Shown here: positions 1 through 5,194 of the stretch, in pieces
Position numbering within the stretch: the stretch's first letter is position 1
Layout: each line of letters starts with the position of its first letter
NCBI GenBank assembly: GCA_946627685.1
Contig: CAMOVV010000114.1
Span: forward strand, 1 to 5,194
Direction of reading: 5' to 3'
DNA from: an uncultured Bacteroidales bacterium
GTDB taxonomy: Bacteria; Bacteroidota; Bacteroidia; Bacteroidales; UBA932
Length of the DNA stretch: 5,194 nucleotides
Translations under genes and position numbers: made by a program
The notes under the pieces: generated by a model
Told to the model about the DNA's origin: nothing
The model's input: only the letters and a program-made list of their open reading frames with translations
Databases searched by the model: none

Positions 1-1
1 C

Positions 2-268
2 CAGGGGGCAGGCCTGCTTTATTCGCCCGGAAAGGCTTCAAACGCCGGCGGCGTTGCCACGAGCGGTCTTGAGATGACCCAGAACAGCATACGTCAGCAC
101 TGGACCCGCGAAGAGGTGGATTCCCACCTCCACACCATTATGCACGACATCCACTCCGCCTGCGTCAAATACGGCGAAGAGGGCGGAAACGTGGACTACG
201 TGAAGGGAGCCAACCTCGCGGGATTCATCAAGGTCACCGACGCGATGCTCAACCAGGGAATTGTATAA
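2..268 (+). CDS. gdhA: Glutamate dehydrogenase, C-terminal part (5'-truncated by window edge)
   Basis: The frame is open from base 2 and ends at TAA 266-268, giving the last 88 residues. The enzyme interconverts glutamate with 2-oxoglutarate and ammonium, using NAD(P)(H), in the cytoplasm. The stretch PGKASNAGGVATSGLEM (codons starting near base 29) is the conserved signature of the hexameric bacterial family, and the ending GANLAGFIKVTDAMLNQGIV closely matches the E. coli GdhA C-terminus as I remember it. Family members are about 445 residues, so roughly 355 residues and the start lie upstream of the window. An internal ATG at base 74 is an ordinary methionine of the SGLEM motif, not a start. 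The nucleotide-binding region is outside the window, so NADP versus NAD preference cannot be read; NADP is usual in this subfamily. No canonical U-tailed terminator follows; the next 108 nt hold a large inverted repeat. Confidence 0.95.
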   Translation, partial: QGAGLLYSPGKASNAGGVATSGLEMTQNSIRQHWTREEVDSHLHTIMHDIHSACVKYGEEGGNVDYVKGANLAGFIKVTDAMLNQGIV

Positions 269-274
269 AATATG

Positions 275-392
275 TTGGAGTCCCTTTCATTTCTTCCGGT
301 GACTCTGCCACCCTCGGCAAGATAAGAGGGAGGGGCCCTTCAGGGAGGGGCCGCGAAGCGGCGTCACCCGGAAGAAATGAAAGGGATTCCGG
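275..392. repeat. Long imperfect inverted repeat with structured core between gdhA and the receiver/PEP-binding gene
   Basis: The left arm 281-303 pairs with the right arm 363-386 over 23 base pairs; the only defect is one extra C (among 367-369) in the right arm. As RNA, G-U pairs would let the stem grow outward to about 275/392. The 59-nt interior carries a small TCTGCC...GGCAAGA hairpin (304-322), a G-rich direct repeat (327-352) and a GCCGC-GAA-GCGGC hairpin (350-362). The right arm includes the apparent start codon of the downstream gene at 377-379. No T run follows, so it is not a standard intrinsic terminator. The perfect arms around a GC-rich core suggest a dispersed, MITE-like or REP-like intergenic repeat. 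I recall similar sequence in Bacteroidales spacers but cannot verify other copies here. Confidence 0.85.
328..350 (+). other. Putative G-quadruplex motif inside the inverted repeat
   Basis: Four G tracts lie on the + strand at 328-330 (3 G), 332-335 (4 G), 343-345 (3 G) and 347-350 (4 G), with loops of 1, 7 and 1 nt. This meets the usual G3+N1-7 pattern. It arises from two exact copies of an 11-nt unit, AGGGAGGGGCC, at 327-337 and 342-352. The motif is on the coding strand, so it would also be present in any read-through RNA from gdhA. A competing CCCT/AGGG hairpin (336-345) and GGCC pairing could form instead. Folding is an inference from the pattern alone. Confidence 0.6.
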
Positions 393-3355
393 GAAAAAGC
401 AACTACGTGACAAAAGGTTTGTTGAAAGATTTGATGGGGAGGAGGATAAGACGTATCCTCCTCGTGTGCAGCAATTACGACAACTTCTTCCTGGAAGAGG
501 ACGGAAGGCTTGAAGAGCTTCTGGCATCGGAATATGCCGAACTGAGCCTCAGCAACCCTCCCGCCATCACCAGGGCGGAAACCCCGGAAGAGGCCCTGAA
601 AACGGCCTCGGGGGAGGACAGGTTCGACCTGGTAATCCTGATGTACAACATCGGAAAAATGGATGTGGAAGGGTTCGCGGCGCAGATGAAGGCCCTCAAT
701 CCGGGGGCGCCGTTCGTGCTGCTCACTTCCTACAGCAGCGAGATGAGGCGCAGGCTCTACGGCATGAGCCGCACCGACGTGGACTACATTTTCTGCTGGA
801 ACAACTCCACCGACCTCATCATAGCTATCATCAAACTCCTCGAAGACAGGCTGAACGCCCCGCACGACGTGCTGGAGTGCGGGGTGCAGGCCATCCTCCT
901 GGTGGAAGACAGCGTGCGTTACTACAGCACCTACCTTCCCCTCATCTACCGCCTCATGCTGGAGCAGAACCGCGAAGGCATCAAAGACGCCCTCAACGAG
1001 AGCCAGATGATTCTTCGCAAACGCTCCAGGCCCAAGCTCCTGCTGGCCACCAACTATGAAGAAGCCCTGGCCCTCTACCGCAGATACGGGAAAAACTTCC
1101 TCGGAGTGATTTCCGACATCGGCTTCGTCATCCATTCGGGCGACGACCCGTCTTCGGAGAAACTCGACGCCGGAGTGGACCTCTGCCGCCTCATACGCAG
1201 CGAGAACCGCAAGATGCCTTTCCTCATGCAGAGCTCCCAGGACAGCATGAAGGCGGTAGCCGACGAACTCGGCGCCGGTTTCGTCATGAAAAGGAGCAAG
1301 ACCCTCACCCACGAGCTTTCGGAATACATAGGAGCCAATTTCGGCTTCGGCGACTTCGTCGTGAGGAACCCCCGCACGGGGGAGGAAACCGCGAGGGCCA
1401 ACGACCTGCTGGGGGTGGAGAAGATTCTGGAAGATATTACCCAGGAAGAGCTGGACTCCCTCCTTTCAAGGAATTATTTCAGCAAATGGCTGCTGGCGAG
1501 GGGTATTTTCTCCATCGGAAGCAGAATCAAGGCAATGGACCTGAAGGGAAATCCCGCCGGGGCGGGAATCCTCCGCGAAGCCATTCACGACTACCGGATG
1601 GGACAGGGACTCGGCGCCGTGGCCCGTTACAACGAAGCATCCTACAACGACGCCATCCGCTTCGCCCGCCTTGGAGACGGCTCCCTCGGTGGAAAGGCCC
1701 GGGGACTTGCCTTCCTCAACCATATCCTCCAGAAATACGACCTCTACGACAAATGGGAGGGCGTCCGGGTGCTGGTGCCGCGGTCTTTCGTGGTAACCAC
1801 CTCATATTTCGACAGGTTCATCCTGGAGAACGGCCTCCAGTATGTCATAAACGCCGACCTTTCCGACGAAGAGATTCTCTCGGAATTCGTGTCGGCCAGC
1901 CTCCCCTCCGACCTGATGGAGGCTCTCAAGGTGTTCATCAGGCACTGCCGCAAACCCCTCGCAATCCGATCGAGCTCAAAGCTGGAAGACTCCTACTATC
2001 AGCCGTTTGCCGGAGTGTATTCCACCTACATGATTCCCCGCACGCCCAATGACGACCAGGAGCTGCGCCTTCTCGCGAAAGCCATCAAGAGCGTGTATGC
2101 CAGCGTCTATTTCTCCTCTTCCCGTTCATACATCCTCGCAACGGGGAACATGATAGCCGAGGAAAAGATGGCCGTGGTCATCCAGGAAATCTGCGGACTT
2201 GAAGAGAACGGCTACTACTTCCCAACCCTTTCCGGAGTGGCAAGGTCCCTGAATTTCTATCCCGTGGGCCATGAAAGGGCGGATGAAGGCATCGTGAAAC
2301 TTGCCTACGGCCTCGGGAAGGCGGTGGTGGACGGGGAGCAGGTCCTGAGATTCTCCCCCGTCTATCCCAAAAACGCCATGCAGACCTCCACTCCCGAGCT
2401 GGCCATGAGCGACACCCAGAAGGTGATGTACGCCCTCAACCTCCAGCCGGACCGGTTCAAGACATCGGCCGACGACGCGGTGAACCTGGAGCGCATCCCG
2501 GTGGAGGACTGCGCCGGGAAGTTCCCTTCCCTCAAGGCGGTGGCCTCAACCTTCGACATGGAAAACATGAGGCTGGTGGACAGCGGAGTCGGGAACGGCC
2601 CGAAGTTCATCACCTTCGCCCATATCCTCAAATACGACACCTTCCCCCTTGCCGACATCGTCCGCAGGCTTCTCGAGATAGCCCGGGAGGAGATGAGGTG
2701 CGACGTGGAGATAGAATTCGCCGCGGAACTCTCCCCTTCCGATTCCGACGAGCTCAAGGGAAGAGCCCTTTTCAATGTCTTGCAAATCAGGCCAATATCC
2801 TCTGACGGAGCATCAACGGAAGTGGATTGGGACAAGGTGGACTGTTCCTGTCCCCTCGTGCTGTCGTCGAGCGCTCTGGGAACGGGGTTCACCGAAGGGG
2901 TCCGGGATGTCATCTATCTCAGGCCGGAGACCTTCGACAACCTCCACACCCATGAAATAGCCACGGAAATCGCTTCCCTCAACGCCGCGATGAGGGAGGA
3001 AAAAAGCGGCTACGTCCTCATCGGCTACGGACGGTGGGGGTCATCAATCCCCTCTCTCGGGGTGCCGGTGCGCTGGGGAGACATTTCCGAGGTGAAGGCG
3101 GTGGTGGAATGCGCCCTGGGAGATTTCCGCCCGGACCCTAGCCAGGGGTCGCATTTCTTCCAGAACATGACTTCTTTCAACGTGGGTTATATCAGCGTAG
3201 ATTCCTATTCCCGTCCAGGGGACATGTTCGACATCGGGCAGCTCGACTCGCTTCCCGCAGTGTACGAAAGCAAGTATGTCCGCCGGGTCCGCCTCCCCCG
3301 CCCCCTTACCATCTGCATCGACGGACGGGCATCAAAAGCCTTGATCAGGCTCTGA
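377..3355 (+). CDS. Double-receiver PEP/pyruvate-binding (PPDK_N, ATP-grasp) domain protein, function unknown
   Basis: The product is a 992-residue cytoplasmic protein with no signal peptide or membrane segment seen. Residues ~24-155 form a receiver-like fold whose phospho-acceptor aspartate is replaced (M89 in DLVILMYNIG) and whose usual lysine is missing. Residues ~170-320 form a second receiver with an intact pocket: E177/D178, D247, S286 and K305, plus an extra helical segment at ~190-218. A helical linker follows (~330-430, with NYFSKWLLARG). Residues ~434-810 are the PEP/pyruvate-binding ATP-grasp domain: GSLGGKARGLAFLN (435-448), LAIRSSSKLEDS (528-539), FAGVYSTY (544-551), IEFA (779-782) and the closing LQIRPI (802-807). 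The C-terminal module (~820-992) has GYGRWGSS (883-890) and PSQGSHFFQN (921-930). No phosphohistidine swivel or PEP barrel exists, so it is not PEP synthase or PPDK; automatic naming as such would mislead. The start is uncertain: ATG 377 lies in the inverted repeat; GTG 407, TTG 419/422 and ATG 434 are in-frame alternatives. The last still leaves the first receiver complete. Confidence 0.88.
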   Translation: MKGIPGKSNYVTKGLLKDLMGRRIRRILLVCSNYDNFFLEEDGRLEELLASEYAELSLSNPPAITRAETPEEALKTASGEDRFDLVILMYNIGKMDVEGFAAQMKALNPGAPFVLLTSYSSEMRRRLYGMSRTDVDYIFCWNNSTDLIIAIIKLLEDRLNAPHDVLECGVQAILLVEDSVRYYSTYLPLIYRLMLEQNREGIKDALNESQMILRKRSRPKLLLATNYEEALALYRRYGKNFLGVISDIGFVIHSGDDPSSEKLDAGVDLCRLIRSENRKMPFLMQSSQDSMKAVADELGAGFVMKRSKTLTHELSEYIGANFGFGDFVVRNPRTGEETARANDLLGVEKILEDITQEELDSLLSRNYFSKWLLARGIFSIGSRIKAMDLKGNPAGAGILREAIHDYRMGQGLGAVARYNEASYNDAIRFARLGDGSLGGKARGLAFLNHILQKYDLYDKWEGVRVLVPRSFVVTTSYFDRFILENGLQYVINADLSDEEILSEFVSASLPSDLMEALKVFIRHCRKPLAIRSSSKLEDSYYQPFAGVYSTYMIPRTPNDDQELRLLAKAIKSVYASVYFSSSRSYILATGNMIAEEKMAVVIQEICGLEENGYYFPTLSGVARSLNFYPVGHERADEGIVKLAYGLGKAVVDGEQVLRFSPVYPKNAMQTSTPELAMSDTQKVMYALNLQPDRFKTSADDAVNLERIPVEDCAGKFPSLKAVASTFDMENMRLVDSGVGNGPKFITFAHILKYDTFPLADIVRRLLEIAREEMRCDVEIEFAAELSPSDSDELKGRALFNVLQIRPISSDGASTEVDWDKVDCSCPLVLSSSALGTGFTEGVRDVIYLRPETFDNLHTHEIATEIASLNAAMREEKSGYVLIGYGRWGSSIPSLGVPVRWGDISEVKAVVECALGDFRPDPSQGSHFFQNMTSFNVGYISVDSYSRPGDMFDIGQLDSLPAVYESKYVRRVRLPRPLTICIDGRASKALIRL

Positions 3356-3361
3356 CCCGGG

Positions 3362-3390
3362 TTATGGTACTAGACCATAAAGATATTTTT
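3362..3390 (+). promoter_or_regulatory. Perfect 7-bp inverted repeat plus T tract: weak terminator or operator
   Basis: TTATGGT (3362-3368) and ACCATAA (3374-3380) are exact inverted copies around a 5-nt loop, 6 nt after the stop of the receiver/PEP-binding gene. Five T residues follow at 3386-3390. The stem is AT-rich and the T run starts 5 nt away, so it would be a weak intrinsic terminator at best. The same element sits about 13-31 bp upstream of the etfB -7 box, covering the expected -33 region, so an operator role is equally possible. The sequence does not decide between them. Confidence 0.4.
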
Positions 3391-3392
3391 AC

Positions 3393-3400
3393 TATCTTTG
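3393..3400 (+). promoter_or_regulatory. Bacteroidota-type -7 promoter element for etfBA
   Basis: TATCTTTG matches the Bacteroidota -7 consensus TAnnTTTG at every fixed position and lies 27 nt before the etfB ATG. Transcription would begin near 3403-3407, giving a leader of roughly 20-25 nt. No clear TTTG -33 box is seen at the usual distance; that region is occupied by the inverted repeat at 3362-3380. The element itself is the right half of a second perfect 7-bp inverted repeat, AAAGATA (3379-3385) / TATCTTT (3393-3399). It supports etfBA being transcribed separately from the upstream gene. Confidence 0.6.
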
Positions 3401-3427
3401 TGGACTGTTTACCAAAACCTGAATAAA

Positions 3428-4321
3428 ATGAAATACAACATTGTTGTCCTCGCCAAACAGGTTCCTGACACCAGGAACGTCGGCAAGGATGCCATGACGG
3501 CGGAAGGAACGGTCAACAGGGCCGCCCTCCCTGCCATTTTCAATCCGGACGACCTCCTCGCGCTCGAGCAGGCCCTCCGTCTGAAAGAGCAGAATCCGGG
3601 CTCCACCGTTGGAGTCCTCACCATGGGCCCTCCCAGGGCCGGAGAGATTATCCGCCAGGGTCTCTATCGCGGAGCCGATACAGGCTGGCTCCTCACCGAC
3701 CGGCTTTTCGCCGGAGCCGATACTCTTGCCACTTCCTATGCCCTCGCCTCCGCCATCAAGAAGATAGGCAATGTGGACATCGTGATAGGAGGTCGCCAGG
3801 CCATCGACGGAGACACCGCACAGGTCGGTCCCCAGGTGGCTCAGAAACTCGGACTCAACCAGGTCACATACGCTGAAGAGATCCTCGGGATAGAGGACGG
3901 TGTCGCGACCATCCGCCGCCATATCGACGGAGGAGTCGAGACAGTGAAGGCCCCCCTTCCCATCCTCATCACCGTGAACGGCAGCGCCGAGCCCTGCAGG
4001 CCCGCCAACGCCCGTCTCGTGATGAAGTACAAACGTGCGGCGTGCCCCCTCGAACTTGCGCCCGCTCCGGCAAATGCTCCTCAGAGGGACACCACCTACG
4101 ACTATCTCTATGAGCAGAAACCCTGGCTCAACCTGAACCAGTGGAGCGTTGCCGACATCGACGGGGATCCCGGCCAGTGCGGTCTCGCAGGTTCCCCGAC
4201 CAAGGTGAAGGCGGTCCAGAACATCGTGTTCCAGGCCAAGGAAAGCAAGACCCTCACTGGCAGCGATGCCGATGTGAACGGTCTTATCAAGGAATTGCTG
4301 GATGAAAAGATAATCGGATAG
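3428..4321 (+). CDS. etfB: Electron transfer flavoprotein, beta subunit (bifurcating-type EtfB/FixA family)
   Basis: The 297-residue protein is the beta subunit of the soluble ETF heterodimer, which carries electrons between dehydrogenases and other carriers by means of FAD. Starting at ATG 3428 the protein opens MKYNIVVLAKQVPDT, as family members do. A frame extension to TTG 3398 would start inside the promoter element and is rejected. Visible motifs are KQVPDT (10-15), NPDDLLALEQALRLKE (39-54), MGPPRA (66-71), LFAGADT (93-99) and the ETF-beta nucleotide-binding signature GRQAIDGDTAQVGP (122-135). KQVPDT, MGPP and GRQAIDGDTAQVGP resemble, from memory, the ETF class found with bifurcating acyl-CoA or caffeyl-CoA dehydrogenases, where the beta subunit holds a second FAD, rather than the mitochondrial-type class. 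Bifurcation itself is an inference. There is no Shine-Dalgarno sequence; the leader ends in AATAAA. The etfA start follows its stop after 4 nt. Confidence 0.95.
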   Translation: MKYNIVVLAKQVPDTRNVGKDAMTAEGTVNRAALPAIFNPDDLLALEQALRLKEQNPGSTVGVLTMGPPRAGEIIRQGLYRGADTGWLLTDRLFAGADTLATSYALASAIKKIGNVDIVIGGRQAIDGDTAQVGPQVAQKLGLNQVTYAEEILGIEDGVATIRRHIDGGVETVKAPLPILITVNGSAEPCRPANARLVMKYKRAACPLELAPAPANAPQRDTTYDYLYEQKPWLNLNQWSVADIDGDPGQCGLAGSPTKVKAVQNIVFQAKESKTLTGSDADVNGLIKELLDEKIIG

Positions 4322-4325
4322 TGCC

Positions 4326-5194
4326 ATGAACAACGTATTTGTATATTGCGAAATAGAAGGCACCAAGGTTGCCGAAGTATCCCAGGAGCTCCTCACCAAG
4401 GGCCGCAAGCTTGCGGACAGGCTTGGAGTACAGCTCAATGCCGTAGTGGCCGGTGAAGGGATCACCGGAAAGGTCGAGGAACAGATCCTCCCCTACGGAG
4501 TGGACAAACTCTTCATTTTCGATGCCCCGGGGCTCTTCCCTTACACGTCTGCCCCCCACACGGACATCCTCGTGAACCTTTTCAAGAGGGAGCAGCCGCA
4601 GATCTGCCTCATGGGCGCCACCGTCATCGGCCGCGACCTCGGTCCACGCGTCTCCTCCTCCCTTACAAGCGGTCTCACCGCCGACTGCACCCAGCTTGAA
4701 ATCGGAGACTATGACGACATCAAGTCCGGAAAGCACTATACCGATCTTCTCTACCAGATAAGGCCCGCCTTCGGAGGCAACATCGTCGCCACCATCGTAA
4801 ATCCCGACCACAGGCCCCAGATGGCCACGGTCCGCAGCGGAGTCATGCAGAAACAGGTTCTCGACCCCGCCTACAAGGGAGAGGTCATCGTTGAAGATGT
4901 CGCTAAGTTCGTACCTGAAGTTGATTACGTAGTAAAGGTCATCGACCGCCACGTGGAGGCCGCGAAACATAATCTAAAGGGAGCAAGTATCGTTGTGTCC
5001 GGAGGTTACGGAGTAGGCAGCAAGGAAGGTTTTGACCTCCTCTTCACCCTCGCCAAGGAGCTCCACGGAGAGGTCGGAGCGAGCCGCGCCGCCGTTGACG
5101 CAGGCTTCGTGGACCACGACCGTCAGATCGGCCAGACCGGTGTCACCGTCCATCCGAAGGTGTATATCGCCTGCGGAATCTCCGGACAGATCCA
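4326..5194 (+). CDS. etfA: Electron transfer flavoprotein, alpha subunit (3'-truncated by window edge)
   Basis: The frame opens at ATG 4326, four bases after the etfB stop, and stays open to the window end: 289 complete codons, with about 50 C-terminal residues expected beyond. It pairs with EtfB to form ETF. The N-terminal domain (~1-190) contains MGATVIGRDLGPRVSSSL (96-113) and RPAFGGN (146-152). The FAD-binding domain (~210 on) contains VSGGYGVGSKEGF (224-236), GASRAAVDAGF (251-261), RQIGQTG (266-272) and YIACGISGQI (280-289). R254 and T271 align with the flavin-contacting Arg and Thr of human ETF alpha. The family's usual SGGRG reads SGGYG here, with Y228 in place of arginine. No ribosome-binding site precedes the ATG, so translational coupling to etfB is likely. 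Confidence 0.95.
   Translation, partial: MNNVFVYCEIEGTKVAEVSQELLTKGRKLADRLGVQLNAVVAGEGITGKVEEQILPYGVDKLFIFDAPGLFPYTSAPHTDILVNLFKREQPQICLMGATVIGRDLGPRVSSSLTSGLTADCTQLEIGDYDDIKSGKHYTDLLYQIRPAFGGNIVATIVNPDHRPQMATVRSGVMQKQVLDPAYKGEVIVEDVAKFVPEVDYVVKVIDRHVEAAKHNLKGASIVVSGGYGVGSKEGFDLLFTLAKELHGEVGASRAAVDAGFVDHDRQIGQTGVTVHPKVYIACGISGQI

Noticed and set aside
271..278. TATGTTGG as a possible -7 element for the receiver/PEP-binding gene
   Set aside because: It lacks one T of TAnnTTTG and has no -33 box at suitable distance; it is also at the edge of the long stem.
281..392. Intrinsic terminator for gdhA
   Set aside because: The stem is long enough, but it is followed by TTCCGGGAAAAAG rather than a T run, and it overlaps the next coding region.
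287..1312. Long minus-strand open frame (341 codons) opposite the receiver region
   Set aside because: It lies opposite a well-supported gene, starts nowhere near a promoter, has a composition expected from complemented GC-rich codons, and shows no recognisable domain.
1486..2052. Plus-strand open frame (188 codons) in another frame inside the large gene
   Set aside because: Its product is rich in Arg, Pro and Gly, as expected from frame-shifted GC-rich codons, and the main frame carries the PEP-binding motifs here.
377..3355. Annotation as PEP synthase (ppsA) or pyruvate phosphate dikinase
   Set aside because: Only the ATP-grasp domain is shared; the phosphohistidine motif and PEP/pyruvate barrel are absent.
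3398..3427. Ten-residue upstream extension of etfB from a TTG codon
   Set aside because: The TTG is part of the -7 promoter element, so it would lie upstream of the transcription start; ATG 3428 gives the normal family N-terminus.
3392..4465. Minus-strand open frame (357 codons) across etfB and the start of etfA
   Set aside because: It is antisense to two clear ETF genes and spans their promoter; it reflects third-position GC bias rather than coding.
4287..4970. Minus-strand open frame (227 codons) opposite etfA
   Set aside because: The + strand frame encodes an unmistakable EtfA; the antisense product has no recognisable features.

Overview
The window reads as chromosomal DNA of a GC-rich member of Bacteroidota, probably Bacteroidales. 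The evidence is a perfect Bacteroidota -7 promoter element (TAnnTTTG) before etfB, A-rich leaders without a Shine-Dalgarno sequence before start codons, and a large double-receiver/PEP-pyruvate-binding protein of a type I associate with this phylum. Codons strongly prefer C or G in the third position, which leaves long open frames on the opposite strand that are not genes. All supported genes lie on the + strand.

Layout: (1) 2-268 is the C-terminal end of a hexameric-type glutamate dehydrogenase (gdhA). (2) 269-376 is a structured spacer. It holds a nearly perfect 23-bp inverted repeat (281-303 / 363-386, one bulged C) that encloses a G-rich 11-nt direct repeat with a canonical G-quadruplex pattern and a GCGAAGC mini-hairpin. 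The right arm contains the apparent start codon of the next gene. (3) 377-3355 encodes a 992-residue protein: a degenerate receiver, a receiver with an intact acidic pocket, a helical linker, an ATP-grasp PEP/pyruvate-binding domain and a conserved C-terminal module. The phosphohistidine and PEP-barrel domains of true PEP synthase or PPDK are absent. (4) 3356-3427 is a short spacer with two adjacent inverted repeats and the -7 element. (5) 3428-4321 is etfB, and (6) 4326-5194 is etfA, cut by the window edge. They are separated by 4 nt and form an operon.

How they fit together: EtfB and EtfA form an FAD-containing electron-transfer flavoprotein. The EtfB motifs resemble the ETF class found with electron-bifurcating acyl-CoA dehydrogenases, which suits an anaerobe; the partner dehydrogenase, if present, would lie beyond the right edge. 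Glutamate dehydrogenase links ammonium and 2-oxoglutarate. The double-receiver protein looks like a signal-controlled ATP-binding enzyme of unknown reaction. No direct functional link between it and its neighbours can be shown from the sequence. The items most worth a second look are the structured repeat over the start codon and the architecture of the 992-residue protein.
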